Origin: Novosphingobium lentum NBRC 107847
GTDB taxonomy: Bacteria > Pseudomonadota > Alphaproteobacteria > Sphingomonadales > Sphingomonadaceae
Length of the DNA: 64,000 bases
NCBI RefSeq assembly: GCF_001590965.1
Contig: NZ_BCTW01000001.1
Coordinates: 237,614-301,613, forward strand
Direction of reading: 5' to 3'
Shown here: positions 45,309 through 55,418 of the stretch, piece after piece
Layout of the letters: each line of letters starts with the position of its first letter
Numbering within the stretch: the stretch's first letter is position 1
Notes under the pieces: model-generated
The model's input: only the letters and a program-made list of their open reading frames with translations
Told to the model about the DNA's origin: nothing
Database searches by the model: none
Made by a program: the position numbers and the translations under genes

Positions 45309-47357
45309 ATGATCACAAAGCCTGCGGTCGCACCGCTCCCCGCCGCACGTTTCATCGCGCTCCCCCTCGCCGTACTGGCCGCCACGCTCGTGTCCACCAG
45401 CGCCCTTGCGCAAGGCGCGACCGGCCCGGCGACGGTAACGCCGCTCGATGCCGACGGGCGCTCCGCCCCGCAGGCCGTGCCCGTGGTCCGCAGCGTGCCC
45501 GACGCGCGCGACGTCGCCTATCCCGGCACTATCGCGCTCGATATCGACGCCAGCGACACGCCGCGCGGGATCTACCGCGTGACCGAGACGATCCCGGTCG
45601 ATCCGGCGGCGGCCAGCGCGGGCGAACTGCTGCTGCTGCTGCCGCAGTGGCTGCCGGGCAACCACGGCCCCACCGGCACGCTGCCGCTGCTGGCGGACAT
45701 CCGCTTTACCGTGGACGGCAAGCCGGCGGGCTGGACGCGCGATCCGGTGGAGGTCAACGCGTTCCACGTCGCGGTGCCGGCGGGCGCGAAGACGCTGGTC
45801 GCGCGGTTCATCCACACCTCGCCGGTGCAGACGTCCGAAGGGCGCATCACCATGACGCAGGAAATGCTCAACCTGCAGTGGGAGAAGATGAGCCTGTATC
45901 CCGCCGGGCACTATGTCCGCCAGATCCGGGTCAAGCCCACGGTCACGTTCCCGCAAGGGTGGACGGTGTTCACCGCGCTCGACGGCAGGCAGGGCAGCGG
46001 CCCCAAGCTGGCGTGGAACGCGACGGGGTACGATACGCTGGTCGATTCGCCGATATTCGCAGGGCTTTACGTGCAGCGGTGGGATCTGGGCCATCAGGTC
46101 AGCCTCGATACCGTGGCCGACAAGCCCGACCTGCTCGCCATCGCGCCCGCCAACCTGCAGACCTACCGCAACCTTGTGGATGAAGCGGTGGTGACGTTCG
46201 GCTCGCGCCATTTCGACCATTACGACTTCCTGCTCGCGCTGACCGACCGGATGGGCGGCATCGGGCTGGAGCATCACCGCTCGAGCGAAAACCAGATGGA
46301 GCCCAAGACGTTCGTCGACTGGGACAAGATGGCCTGGGACCGCAACGTCATCGCGCACGAGTTCACGCACAGCTGGGACGGCAAGTTCCGGCGTTCGGCG
46401 CGGCTGTGGACCCCCGACTATCGCCAGCCGATGCAGGACAACCTGCTGTGGGTCTATGAAGGCCAGACGCAGTTCTGGGGCATGGTGCTGGCGGCGCGGT
46501 CGGGCGTGCAAAGCAAGGACGTGGTGCTGGGGATGATGGCCAGCGTCGCCGGGCTTTATGCGCAAGGCCAGCCCGGGCGCGCGTGGCGTTCGGTCGAGGA
46601 TACCACGCACGATCCGATCATCGCGGCGCGCCGCCCGCTGCCCTATGCCTCGCTCAGCCGGGCCGAGGACTATTACAACGAAGGCGCGATGGTGTGGCTC
46701 GAAGCCGACCAGATCATCCGCACCGGCACCAAGGGCGCGCGCGGACTGGACGATTTCGCGCGCGGCTTTTTTGGCGCGCGCGATGGCGACTGGGGCGAAT
46801 TCACCTACGAATTCGACGATGTCGTCGCAGCGCTCAATGCGGTCTATCCCAGCGACTGGGCCACGTTCCTGCGCACCCGGCTGCAGACGCCGGGCCAGCC
46901 CGCCCCGCTCGCCGGGATCGAGCGTGCGGGCTACCGGCTGGTGTGGAAGGACGAGCCCAATCCGTACGAAAAGGGCCGCAGCGATGCCGCCAAGACGGTG
47001 AGCTTCACCTATTCGCTCGGGTTCGCGCTCGACAAGGACGGCAAAGTGGTCTCGACCCTGTGGGATGGCCCGGCGTTCGATGCCGGGGTGGTGACGGGGA
47101 CCAGGATCGTGGCGGTGAACGGGACGGCCTATGACGGCGACACGCTCAAGGACGCGATCACCTCCGCCAAGGCGGGCGGCCGCGCTGGCACCGCGCCGAT
47201 CCAGCTGCTGGTGCAGCGCGGCGACAGGTTCATGACCGTGCCGATCGATTACCACGGCGGTCTGCGCTATCCGTGGCTCGAGCGCGCCACGCCGGGCACC
47301 GCGCTGGCGGGCCTCGACCGGCTGCTTGCGCCGCGCCGCGTGGGATCGACCAAGTGA
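45309..47357 (+). CDS. Exported M61-family metallopeptidase with PDZ domain
   Basis: A 682-residue exported zinc aminopeptidase. A signal peptide (cleavage near ALAQ) is followed by an N-terminal beta domain and the thermolysin-like domain with the HExxH zinc motif at His350, Glu351 and His354 ([13 protein letters not shown]). Further on lies the GluAla-type third-ligand region (YEGQTQFWG), then a C-terminal PDZ domain (about 560-640, [24 protein letters not shown]). M61 glycyl aminopeptidases act on N-terminal Gly or Ala. The stop overlaps the GTG start of the DUF1345 gene. Confidence 0.93.
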   Translation: MITKPAVAPLPAARFIALPLAVLAATLVSTSALAQGATGPATVTPLDADGRSAPQAVPVVRSVPDARDVAYPGTIALDIDASDTPRGIYRVTETIPVDPAAASAGELLLLLPQWLPGNHGPTGTLPLLADIRFTVDGKPAGWTRDPVEVNAFHVAVPAGAKTLVARFIHTSPVQTSEGRITMTQEMLNLQWEKMSLYPAGHYVRQIRVKPTVTFPQGWTVFTALDGRQGSGPKLAWNATGYDTLVDSPIFAGLYVQRWDLGHQVSLDTVADKPDLLAIAPANLQTYRNLVDEAVVTFGSRHFDHYDFLLALTDRMGGIGLEHHRSSENQMEPKTFVDWDKMAWDRNVIAHEFTHSWDGKFRRSARLWTPDYRQPMQDNLLWVYEGQTQFWGMVLAARSGVQSKDVVLGMMASVAGLYAQGQPGRAWRSVEDTTHDPIIAARRPLPYASLSRAEDYYNEGAMVWLEADQIIRTGTKGARGLDDFARGFFGARDGDWGEFTYEFDDVVAALNAVYPSDWATFLRTRLQTPGQPAPLAGIERAGYRLVWKDEPNPYEKGRSDAAKTVSFTYSLGFALDKDGKVVSTLWDGPAFDAGVVTGTRIVAVNGTAYDGDTLKDAITSAKAGGRAGTAPIQLLVQRGDRFMTVPIDYHGGLRYPWLERATPGTALAGLDRLLAPRRVGSTK

Positions 47358-48034
47358 ACGCTGCCAGCGCCGCGCGGCGGGGCTTCTCGCTGGGGCGACA
47401 GATCGCGCCGCCGCGGTTCGTGGTGTTCCTGCTGCTGCTGCCGCTGGGCTTCTTCGGCTATCGCCATTTTCTCGGCGGCATCGGGTTCGGCGATCCGGCC
47501 GCCATGGGGTTCGATCTGGCCGCGCTGGTGTTCATTGCCTCGCTCATCCCGCTGCTGCGCGACAGCGATGCCGAGACGTTGCGCAAGCATTCGGAGGAAA
47601 ACGACGCCAACCGGTTCGGCGTGCTGCTCATCACCACGCTGGTGACGGTGGTGGTGATGTCCGCGATCGCGGGTGAACTGCCCAATGCCAGCCAGGGAAA
47701 CCACCTGTCGATGATCAAGCTGATCGGCACGCTGGCGCTGACGTGGCTGTTCGCCAACATCGTCTACGCGATGCATTACGCGCACTTGTTCTATTCGAAG
47801 GACGAAAAGTCCGGCGGCGACATGGGCGGGCTCGACATTCCGGGGTGCGATTGCCCCGACTACCTCGATTTCCTGTACTTCTCGTTCACGCTGGGGATGA
47901 CGTTCCAGACATCGGACACACAGATCACCGGGCGCTCGATCCGGCGCATCGTGATCCTGCACTCGATGGCGGCGTTCGTGTTCAACATCGGGGTGATCGC
48001 GTTCACCATCAACGCATTGGGTGGCGGCAAATAG
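47354..48034 (+). CDS. DUF1345 membrane protein
   Basis: A 226-residue protein with about five membrane helices (about 22-40, 51-68, 93-113, 122-146, 197-222). It contains the family pattern VYAMHYAHLFY and a DYLDFLYFSFTLGMTFQTSD segment that resembles a pore loop and is typical of DUF1345. Its function is unknown; some authors compare it with potassium-channel pore regions. It starts with GTG at 47354, overlapping the M61 stop (GTGA), so it is translated as part of that operon. Confidence 0.85.
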   Translation: MNAASAARRGFSLGRQIAPPRFVVFLLLLPLGFFGYRHFLGGIGFGDPAAMGFDLAALVFIASLIPLLRDSDAETLRKHSEENDANRFGVLLITTLVTVVVMSAIAGELPNASQGNHLSMIKLIGTLALTWLFANIVYAMHYAHLFYSKDEKSGGDMGGLDIPGCDCPDYLDFLYFSFTLGMTFQTSDTQITGRSIRRIVILHSMAAFVFNIGVIAFTINALGGGK

Positions 48035-48137
48035 CGCCACCTTGCTCATAAGTCCTGTTGCAGTGCAGCACGGGCGCGGTTAGAGGCGCGGGCGCAAGCT
48101 CCCCCAAACGGCCTCGTGCCGCTGTCGAAGGTATCCC

Positions 48138-48677
48138 ATGCGCATCGACCTCATTCCCACCGGCGAAAATCCGCCGGAGAGCCTCAACGTCGTCATCGAA
48201 GTGCCGAGCGGCGGTGAGCCGGTGAAGTACGAATTCGACAAGGCTTCGGGCGCACTGTTCGTCGATCGCATCCTGCACACGCCGATGCGCTATCCGGCCA
48301 ACTACGGCTTCGTGCCGCACACGCTGTCGCCCGATGGCGATCCGCTCGATGCGCTGGTCGTGGCGCGCTCGCCGTTCGTCCCCGGCTCGGTGGTCCGCGC
48401 GCGGCCGATCGCGGTGCTCAACCTGGAAGACGAGCATGGCGGCGACGAAAAGCTGGTCTGCGTGCCCGACACAGCGACGTTCCCGTACTATTCGGACGTC
48501 AAGGAAGCCGAGGATCTGCCCGACATCGTGATGAAGCAGATCGAGCACTTCTTCACCCACTACAAGGACCTCGAGGCCGAAAAGTGGGTGCGCGTAGGCA
48601 CCTGGGGCGATGCCGCCGAGGCGCGCCGGGTAACCCTGGAAGCCATCGAGCGCTACAAGGCCGACGCCAAAGGCTAG
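48138..48677 (+). CDS. ppa: Inorganic pyrophosphatase
   Basis: A 179-residue family I soluble pyrophosphatase that hydrolyses PPi released by biosynthesis. The signature DGDPLDALVV with its Asp ligands for Mg is present, as are YGFVPHTL and the C-terminal HYKDLEAEKWVRVGTW segment. Length and start are normal. It stands alone; the 103-bp gap before it must hold its promoter, and a repeat element follows the stop. Confidence 0.97.
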   Translation: MRIDLIPTGENPPESLNVVIEVPSGGEPVKYEFDKASGALFVDRILHTPMRYPANYGFVPHTLSPDGDPLDALVVARSPFVPGSVVRARPIAVLNLEDEHGGDEKLVCVPDTATFPYYSDVKEAEDLPDIVMKQIEHFFTHYKDLEAEKWVRVGTWGDAAEARRVTLEAIERYKADAKG

Positions 48678-48682
48678 AGTCT

Positions 48683-48794
48683 GATGACGTTAGATTGACC
48701 CACCCAAACCCCGTTCGTGTCGAGCGAAGTCGAGACACGTTGAGCCCTGAGCTTGACGAGGAGCTCGGGATGAGAGGGTCAAGGTAAAGTCATC
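48683..48794. repeat. 112-bp nested inverted repeat, GAGCGAAGTCG family, copy 3
   Basis: Outer arms GATGACGTTAGATTGACC (48683-48700) and its inverted near copy (48777-48794, three mismatches) flank the same TGTCGAGCGAAGTCGAGACACG core seen at 2.7 kb (about 48718-48739) and a GAGCTCGGGATGAGAG segment (about 48761-48776). It lies between the convergent ppa and the mechanosensitive channel gene. Confidence 0.75.
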
Positions 48795-48809
48795 GCGTTT
48801 TAAAACATC

Positions 48810-50249
48810 CTACTCGATCGGCCGCCCGGCGCTAAGCAGGTCCTGGCTTTCATCGTCGGAGGCGCGTTCGCGCGCGACCATCCGCTCGATGTGGTGTTCG
48901 GGCGCAACGTCGCTGTCCTGAGCGACGGTGGGGGCGATGCTGGGCGTTTCGGGCGCGGTGCTGGCCGACGCCGCTGCGGCAGGCTGTGCCGGCGCCGTGT
49001 CCTTGGCCAGATGCACGATGTAGCTCGAATCGGGCAACACGAAGTCGCCCGCGCGCAAGGCGTTGCGCACCGCCTCGATCGCGAGCGTGCGCGCCTTGGT
49101 GTAGTCCGTCCTGGTCTGGTCGACCCAGCCGAGGAACCGCAACGTGGTGGTCGTGCCGGGCAGTTCGGCAATCTCGGCCTTGGGTTCGGGATTGGGAAGC
49201 ATGAAGTCCAATGCCTTGAGCGCGTCCATGCCGATGGCGCGGGCGTGGCACGGATCGGCGTTGTGATCGATCACCACGTCGAACTTGAACCGGCGCTTGG
49301 GGTTGGTGGTGAAGTTCAGGATCACCGCCTTGAACACCGTGCTGTTGGGGATGCGCAAATGGTTGCCGTCCAGCGTCATCAGCACCGTCGCGCGGCTGGT
49401 CAGGCGCACCACGCGGCCTTCGTGGCTGTCGATCTTGACATGGTCGTTGGCGCGGAACGGCTGGCGGATCGACAGCATCAGCGACGATACGTAGTTATCG
49501 ATGCTGTCGCGCACCGCCAGGCCCACCGCCAGGCCGATCACCCCGGCGCTGCCCAGCACCGCGCCCAGCAGCGCGGTGGCGCCGATGATGTCCAGCGCCA
49601 GCACGATCCCGCCGATGACGAAGCCGACGCGGATCGCGCTCGCCATCAGGTCGGCCAGGAACGGATTGGGCGCGATGCGCTGCCACAGCGCGCGGCGCCC
49701 GGCGATCAGGTAGCCGAACATGCCGACCAGGATCGCAACGACGATGCCCACCCCGATCAGCGGCAGCGCCTGGACGATACCGTTGGCCTTGCTCGTCACC
49801 CCCGACAGCGCCGGGGTCAGGTTACGGTTCACCTGCAGGTTGCGGGCCAGCCGGTTCTGCACCGTGACCACGCCCGCCACCTTGCCGGCAAGTGCGGAGG
49901 CCTGATCGATCGCCTCGACATCGTCGACCTTGCCGGTCAGCGTCACCACGCCCGACGCCACGCGCACCTGCACCGGTCGCAGCGCATCGATCTCGCCGAA
50001 GATGCCGCGGATGCGGGCGGTTATGCGGGCATCGTCGATCGTCGTCACATCGGGTGAGATTGCCGGCTCCGGAGCGGGCTCCGGCGCGGACGAGGGGCTG
50101 GCCGACGCTTTGGCGGAAGGTAGCAGCGACTGCGCGGACGCCGGTTGCGCGAGCAGTGCCAGCGTGAGCGAAAGGGCCAGCGTCAGCGAAAAGGCCAGCA
50201 GGGCGCACAGGGCGACCAGCCGCGCGGCGGCGTTGCGGATGAAGGGCAT
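48810..50249 (-). CDS. Mechanosensitive (MscS-type) channel with BON domain
   Basis: A 479-residue membrane protein with a signal-like first helix, then a BON domain (about 55-120, VQVRVASGVVTLTGKVDDVEAIDQA) that would lie in the periplasm. Membrane helices follow, then an MscS core with the pore helix GAVLGSAGVIGLAVGLAVRDSIDNYVSS and the beta domain (MLSIRQPFRANDHVKI, IPNSTVFKAVILNF). The C-terminal 60 residues are Ala/Pro-rich. MscS channels release solutes on hypo-osmotic shock; the BON domain may contact lipid. The ATG at 50249 is chosen for its hydrophobic leader. Confidence 0.9.
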   Translation of the reverse strand: MPFIRNAAARLVALCALLAFSLTLALSLTLALLAQPASAQSLLPSAKASASPSSAPEPAPEPAISPDVTTIDDARITARIRGIFGEIDALRPVQVRVASGVVTLTGKVDDVEAIDQASALAGKVAGVVTVQNRLARNLQVNRNLTPALSGVTSKANGIVQALPLIGVGIVVAILVGMFGYLIAGRRALWQRIAPNPFLADLMASAIRVGFVIGGIVLALDIIGATALLGAVLGSAGVIGLAVGLAVRDSIDNYVSSLMLSIRQPFRANDHVKIDSHEGRVVRLTSRATVLMTLDGNHLRIPNSTVFKAVILNFTTNPKRRFKFDVVIDHNADPCHARAIGMDALKALDFMLPNPEPKAEIAELPGTTTTLRFLGWVDQTRTDYTKARTLAIEAVRNALRAGDFVLPDSSYIVHLAKDTAPAQPAAAASASTAPETPSIAPTVAQDSDVAPEHHIERMVARERASDDESQDLLSAGRPIE

Positions 50250-50336
50250 GTAGCCCCAAGCGATCTCAGCCGCGCGCGGTTCCCGGATAGGGGCGCTGCC
50301 CGGCAACCGTTCCCCGCGACAGCAACGCGCCTCGCC

Positions 50337-51683
50337 TCAGTCCCCGGCGATGCTCATGGCGTCGATGCGCAGCGTCGGCGTGTCGATTCCGCGGTGGATA
50401 TCGAGGTCGTCGGCGGCGACCAGCGCGGCGAACATCTCGATCAGGTTGCCGGCGATGGTGAACTCGGCGACCGGCCCGGCCAGCGCGCCGTCGACGATGC
50501 GAAACCCGCTCGCGCCGCGGCTGTAATCGCCCGTCACGCCGTTCACGCCCTGCCCGATCAGCTCGGTCACATACACCCCGTCGGCGATGTCCGCCATCAG
50601 CGCGGCGGGGCTCACCGTGCCCGGCTGAAGCACGACATTGCTGGCGCTGACCCCGGGCGCACCCGATGCGCCGCGCGCGGCATGGCCGGTCGGCGCCTCG
50701 CCCAGCTGGCGGGCGGCGGCCGAATCCATCAGCCAGCCGGTCAACCGGCCGCGCTCGACCAGCGCGCGCGGCGCGGTGGGCAGCCCCTCGCCGTCGAACG
50801 GGCGCGACCGCGTGCCGCGCAACCGGTGCGGATCGTCGAGGATCGTGATCGAACTATCGAACAGCTGGGCGCCCGCGCGATCGAGCAGGAAGCTCGCGCG
50901 CCGTGCGATCGACGCGCCGGAGATCGCGGCGAGCAGATGCCCGACCAGCGAATTGCCCACGCGCGGATCGAACACCACCGGCATCGTGCCGCTTTTCAGC
51001 TTGGCCGGGTTCAGCCGCCGGACGGTGCGCTCACCGGCGCGGCGGCCGATCTCCTCGGGCGACCTCAGGTCGGCGGCGTGGCGCGTGCTGCGCCAGCAAT
51101 AGTCGCTCTGCATTCCGCCGCCTTCGCCGGCCAGCACGCTGGCGGAAATGCTGTGGCTGGTGGTGGAATAGCTCCCGGCAAAGCCGTGGCTGGTCGCCAG
51201 CGCCATGATGCCGCGCCCCGCGCTGGCGCTGGCGCCTTCGCTGTTGGTGACGCCCGCTACGCTGCGCGCCGCGTCTTCTGCCGCTTCGGCCATGGTGCGC
51301 AGTTCGGCCGGTGCGCGCTCGCGCGGATCGTCGAGATCGAGATCGACCGGCGCACCCTGCAGCAGTCGATCCTGCGGGGCGAGACCGGCAAACTTGTCCG
51401 GCGGCGCGGCGCGCGCCATCGCCACCGCGCGGCTGGCCAGTTCATCGAGCGCGGCGTCGCCAAGGTCGGTCGATCCGATCGAGGCCGAAGCCCCGCCCAC
51501 GAACACGCGCAAGCCGACATGTTCGGATTCGGAGCGTTCGACATCCTCCAGCGCGCCCAGCCGCACCGCGACGCTTTCGGATGCGCTGGCCAGATAGATC
51601 GCGTCGCCCGCCTCGGCCCCCAGCCGCACGGCGCGCGTGACCAGCGCCTCGCAACGTTCCTGGGCTTGGGCGGTGGACAGCAT
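50337..51683 (-). CDS. pmbA: PmbA/TldE-family metalloprotease subunit
   Basis: A 448-residue protein of the TldD/PmbA family, which form a TldD–TldE heterodimer that degrades unfolded peptides and matures some ribosomal peptides. The N-terminal part (DAIYLASASESVAVRLGALEDVERSESEHVGLRVFV) and the C-terminal block (IADGVYVTELIGQGVNGVTGDYSRGASGFRIVDG) are typical. It lacks the zinc HExxxH of TldD, as expected of PmbA/TldE, and tldD is not in the window. It is cytoplasmic. Confidence 0.92.
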   Translation of the reverse strand: MLSTAQAQERCEALVTRAVRLGAEAGDAIYLASASESVAVRLGALEDVERSESEHVGLRVFVGGASASIGSTDLGDAALDELASRAVAMARAAPPDKFAGLAPQDRLLQGAPVDLDLDDPRERAPAELRTMAEAAEDAARSVAGVTNSEGASASAGRGIMALATSHGFAGSYSTTSHSISASVLAGEGGGMQSDYCWRSTRHAADLRSPEEIGRRAGERTVRRLNPAKLKSGTMPVVFDPRVGNSLVGHLLAAISGASIARRASFLLDRAGAQLFDSSITILDDPHRLRGTRSRPFDGEGLPTAPRALVERGRLTGWLMDSAAARQLGEAPTGHAARGASGAPGVSASNVVLQPGTVSPAALMADIADGVYVTELIGQGVNGVTGDYSRGASGFRIVDGALAGPVAEFTIAGNLIEMFAALVAADDLDIHRGIDTPTLRIDAMSIAGD

Positions 51684-51809
51684 GGCAGGACCTTTCGCAG
51701 GCGGAACGAACCGCCGCAGCTCACGAAAGATCGCGCTCTAGCGGCGCAGCCCGGCGGCGGCAATGCCAGCCCTGCGGGGTGCGCCATCGCGGAGTGAGGG
51801 ACGCGGGAA

Positions 51810-52178
51810 TCAGGACAGTTGGGCAATGCCCTTGAACAGCGCGGTCAGCGCAAACGGCAGCCCGATCGCCAGCAGCCACAGCGAAAGCTGGTCGCGGCGG
51901 TACTGTGGGCGCAGCGAAGGGTCGGCAGCACGGGCATCGCCGATCGATTCCCAGCGCCGTTCGAACCGGCGGCACAGCGGGATGATCGCGGCCACCAGCA
52001 CCACCAGCGCGAGCAGCGGCAGAGCGGAACCGCTATCGCCTTCGATCGCGCGCATCGTCACGAAAATCTGCAGAGCGGTGTACACCAGCAGGGCATAAGC
52101 GATGTTGTCGCTCATCCGCTTGCGCCAATCGAGGCCCTTCGCGCGCGCGCGCTGCACCGATGGAATGGCCTTGTTCAT
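51810..52178 (-). CDS. Small membrane protein of unknown function
   Basis: A 122-residue protein with three hydrophobic segments (about 26-42, 54-68, 97-117) and basic ends. I do not recognise a family. The first ATG (52178) is used; a second at 52115 directly before the first helix is also possible. It lies between pmbA and the divergent lptB. Confidence 0.6.
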   Translation of the reverse strand: MNKAIPSVQRARAKGLDWRKRMSDNIAYALLVYTALQIFVTMRAIEGDSGSALPLLALVVLVAAIIPLCRRFERRWESIGDARAADPSLRPQYRRDQLSLWLLAIGLPFALTALFKGIAQLS

Positions 52179-52365
52179 GGCTCTGTCCTTGATCCTGTCG
52201 TCCCAAAACGGATTAGATCACGCGAACGTCTGCGGTTCAAGGTTTATCCTGTGTTCACCGGTTGACATGCACAAATCCTGCCAAGCCCGAAATGATGGGG
52301 TTTTTAACCGCCGCGCATCCCGCTATGCGCTAAGCCCAGACGCCAGGAGCTGTGACGTACCGCCG

Positions 52366-53172
52366 ATGACCGCACTTCTAGACAGCGCCGCAAACGCGAC
52401 CGGACTTGCCGCCAATTCTGCCGGAACCGGCGCATCCCAGCCGATTCCGCAGGGCGGGCTCGAAGTCGTGTCGATCGCCAAGAGCTATGACAAGCGTGCC
52501 GTGCTGAGCGATATCTCGCTGTCGGTGGGCAAGGGCGAAGTGCTCGGCCTGCTGGGACCCAACGGCGCGGGCAAGACCACCTGTTTCTATTCGATCATGG
52601 GGCTGGTGCGTCCCGATTCGGGGCGGATCCTGCTCGACGGCATCGATATCACGATGCTGCCGATGTACCGCCGGTCGATTCTCGGGCTGGGGTACCTGCC
52701 GCAGGAAACGTCGATCTTCCGGGGCATGACGGTGGAACAGAACATCGCCACCGTGCTCGAACTGGTCGAGCCCGACAAGGCGACCCGCGCCGCCGAACTC
52801 GACCGGCTGCTCGACGAATTCGGCCTGACCCGCCTGCGCTCGTCGCCCGCGATGGCGCTGTCGGGTGGTGAACGCCGCCGCTGCGAAATCGCGCGGGCGC
52901 TGGCGGCCAACCCCTCTATCATCCTGCTCGACGAACCGTTCGCAGGCATCGACCCGCTGTCGATCAGCGATATCCGCGACCTGATCCGCGACCTGAAGCA
53001 GCGCGGCATCGGCGTGCTGATCACCGATCACAACGTGCGCGAAACGCTCGATATCGTCGATCGCGCCTGCATCATCTATGGCGGACAGGTGCTGTTCGCG
53101 GGCAGCCCCGAAGCGCTGGTCGCCGATGAGAACGTCCGGCGGCTGTACCTTGGCGAAGGCTTCATCCTGTGA
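52366..53172 (+). CDS. lptB: Lipopolysaccharide export ABC ATPase LptB
   Basis: A 268-residue ATPase of the LptB2FGC machine that drives LPS to the cell surface. Walker A GPNGAGKT is at residues 64-71, the signature MALSGGERRRCEIARAL and Walker B SIILLDEPFAGIDP follow, and the H-loop is in LITDHNVRETLDIV. The LptB-typical PMYRRSILGLGYLPQETSIFRGM switch segment is present. About 30 residues precede the ABC domain, more than in E. coli. Shine-Dalgarno sequence near the ATG is weak. rpoN follows after 48 bp. The lptA and lptC genes usual in this neighbourhood are absent. Confidence 0.92.
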   Translation: MTALLDSAANATGLAANSAGTGASQPIPQGGLEVVSIAKSYDKRAVLSDISLSVGKGEVLGLLGPNGAGKTTCFYSIMGLVRPDSGRILLDGIDITMLPMYRRSILGLGYLPQETSIFRGMTVEQNIATVLELVEPDKATRAAELDRLLDEFGLTRLRSSPAMALSGGERRRCEIARALAANPSIILLDEPFAGIDPLSISDIRDLIRDLKQRGIGVLITDHNVRETLDIVDRACIIYGGQVLFAGSPEALVADENVRRLYLGEGFIL

Positions 53173-53220
53173 TCGTGACATCGCCCGGGATGGCCATGCG
53201 GAAACGCCGGATCTGATCCG

Positions 53221-54747
53221 ATGGCATTGGGGCCGCGCCTAGACATCAGGCAGAGCCAGTCGCTGGTGATGACGCCGCAGTTGCAGCAGGCGATCAAGCT
53301 GCTGGCGCTGTCCAACCTCGAGATCGAGGCATTCATCGGTGACGCGCTCGATGCCAACCCGCTGCTCGAGATCGGCGATGGCGCGCCCGCCGCCGTCGCC
53401 GAAGCGCCGGTCGAGGACGTTCGCCGCACGCATCTCGAAACCTCGCCGGTCGATCAGTTGCTGGGCGAAGGGCGCGCCGCCGATGACCGCCCGCTCGACA
53501 TCGATGCCACCGCGCTCGACCGCGATCGCGACACGGGCGATGGGCTGGCCTCGCTCCAGTCGGCGGACCTGGGTGGGGCAACGGGCGATTTCGGCGCGTC
53601 GGGGTCGGGCGGCAGCAGCGGCGAAGGCCTCGACATCGACGAACGCGGCGCCAGCGCGCAGACGCTGGCAGAGCACCTCCATCTGCAAATCGGCGCGGCC
53701 GGTTCCGATCCGCGCGTGCTGTTCGTCGCGCGGTGGCTGATCGACCAGCTCGATGAGGCGGGCTATCTCGCGCTGCCGCTGCGCGAGGCGGCCGACGATC
53801 TGGGCGTCGCGCTGGCCGAGGCCGAGGCCGCGCTGGAACTGGTGCAGCGGCTCGATCCGACCGGCGTCGGCGCGCGCTCGCTGTCCGAATGCCTGGCGCT
53901 GCAGGCGCGCGAAGCCGATCGCTACGATCCGTGCATGGCGCGGCTGATCGACAATCTCGATCTGGTCGCGCGTGGCGAATTCGCGCGGCTGAAACGCATG
54001 TGCGATGTCGATGACGAGGATTTCGGCGACATGCTGCGCGAATTGCGCGGCTACGATCCCAGGCCCGGCCTGCGCATCGGGGTGGGCACGACCGAGGCGG
54101 TGGTGCCCGACATCCTCATCCGCAACGGTGCCGACGGCGGGTGGGACATTGCGCTGAACCAGGCGACCCTGCCGCGCCTGATCATCAACCGCAGCTATTA
54201 TGTCGAGATGCGTGGCGCGTGCCTCGCCAAGGACGCGCGCGCCTGGTTGGGCGAGAAGCTGGCCGATGCCAACTGGCTGGTGAAAGCGCTCGACCAGCGG
54301 CAGAAGACCATCCTCAAGGTCGCGGCGGAAATCGTCAAGCAGCAGGACGGCTTCTTCCGCAAGGGCGTGTCGCAGCTGAAACCGCTGACCTTGCGTACGG
54401 TGGCCGAAGCCATCGCGATGCACGAATCAACCGTCAGCCGGGTGACCTCCAACAAATACCTGCACTGCGAGCGCGGCACGTTCGAACTGAAGTATTTCTT
54501 CACCTCGGGCGTGGCGTCGTCGGATGGCGAAGGGCCGGTCTCGGCCGAATCGGTCAAGGCGCAGATCCGCGCGCTGATCGACGCCGAAGACCCCAAGGCG
54601 GTGCTATCGGACGATACGCTGGTCGATCTGCTCAAGGACAAGGGCTTCGACCTCGCGCGGCGCACCGTGGCCAAATACCGCGAGGCGATCGGGCTGGGCA
54701 GTTCGGTCCAGCGCCGGCGCCAGAAGGCGCTGGCGGCGGTGCGCTGA
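53221..54747 (+). CDS. rpoN: RNA polymerase sigma-54 factor
   Basis: A 508-residue sigma-54. Region I starts at LDIRQSQSLVMTPQLQQAIKLLALSNLEIEAFI, an acidic region II follows (about 60-140), then the core-binding domain, the helix-turn-helix (LRTVAEAIAMHESTVSRVTSNKYL) and the RpoN box ARRTVAKYRE near residues 480-489. It directs transcription that needs an enhancer-binding ATPase; none is encoded here. It follows lptB by 48 bp and is followed after 4 bp by the half-size transporter gene. Confidence 0.97.
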   Translation: MALGPRLDIRQSQSLVMTPQLQQAIKLLALSNLEIEAFIGDALDANPLLEIGDGAPAAVAEAPVEDVRRTHLETSPVDQLLGEGRAADDRPLDIDATALDRDRDTGDGLASLQSADLGGATGDFGASGSGGSSGEGLDIDERGASAQTLAEHLHLQIGAAGSDPRVLFVARWLIDQLDEAGYLALPLREAADDLGVALAEAEAALELVQRLDPTGVGARSLSECLALQAREADRYDPCMARLIDNLDLVARGEFARLKRMCDVDDEDFGDMLRELRGYDPRPGLRIGVGTTEAVVPDILIRNGADGGWDIALNQATLPRLIINRSYYVEMRGACLAKDARAWLGEKLADANWLVKALDQRQKTILKVAAEIVKQQDGFFRKGVSQLKPLTLRTVAEAIAMHESTVSRVTSNKYLHCERGTFELKYFFTSGVASSDGEGPVSAESVKAQIRALIDAEDPKAVLSDDTLVDLLKDKGFDLARRTVAKYREAIGLGSSVQRRRQKALAAVR

Positions 54748-54751
54748 CAAG

Positions 54752-55396
54752 ATGACCGAATCCCCCGCACTCCCGGCCACCCCGCCCGCCCGCCTTGTGC
54801 TGCCGCGCCTGTTCGCGATTCAGTTCCTCAGCTGGAGCGGGATGTTCTGCCTGTGGATCTATGCACTACCGGTGATCGCTGGCGACGTGCTCCACGCCGT
54901 GCCGGATACGGCGGGCTATCAGAACGCACTGGTCGTGCTGTCGATGTGCTTTGCGCTGTATGGCCTGCTGGGGATCGGCATGTCGTTCCTTGTGCCGCGC
55001 GCGCTGGCGCGGTGGGGCGCGGGGCCGGTCCATGGCGCGGCGCTGCTGATCGGCGCTGGCGGGCTGGTGGCATTGGGCGCGATCGCCAGCCCGGCCGGGC
55101 TGGTCGCGGCGTTCGTGGCCATCGGCATCGGCTGGGGCAGCCTGTCGAGCGTGCCGTATGCCGTCGCCGGGGCAGCAGCACCCCAAGGACGCGGCGCCCA
55201 CACGATGCGGCTGTTCGGCCTGTCCACTGTGCTGCCGCAGATCGCCACGACGCTGTTCCTGGCGCTCGTCGCACCGGCGTGGATCGGCCACGCCGTCCAC
55301 CGCGTGATGTTCGTCGGCGGCGCGGCGATGGCCTGCGCCGGGCTGCTGTCGATCGGCTGGCGCAAGTATCTGCCGGTCGCCGTCGAGGATTGGTGA
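54752..55396 (+). CDS. Half-size MFS-type membrane protein
   Basis: A 214-residue protein with six membrane helices and no soluble domain. The pattern QFLSWSGMFCLWIYALPVIAGDV resembles the start of the C-terminal half of MelB/SLC45-type sugar transporters of the MFS, and the rest follows that half. A complete MFS carrier has 12 helices, so this is either a truncated relic or a six-helix unit that must dimerise. The start codon is 4 bp after the rpoN stop, so it is cotranscribed with it. The coding frame is intact and GC-rich like its neighbours. Confidence 0.6.
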   Translation: MTESPALPATPPARLVLPRLFAIQFLSWSGMFCLWIYALPVIAGDVLHAVPDTAGYQNALVVLSMCFALYGLLGIGMSFLVPRALARWGAGPVHGAALLIGAGGLVALGAIASPAGLVAAFVAIGIGWGSLSSVPYAVAGAAAPQGRGAHTMRLFGLSTVLPQIATTLFLALVAPAWIGHAVHRVMFVGGAAMACAGLLSIGWRKYLPVAVEDW

Positions 55397-55418
55397 GGGC
55401 CGAAAATACCCCTTGCGG

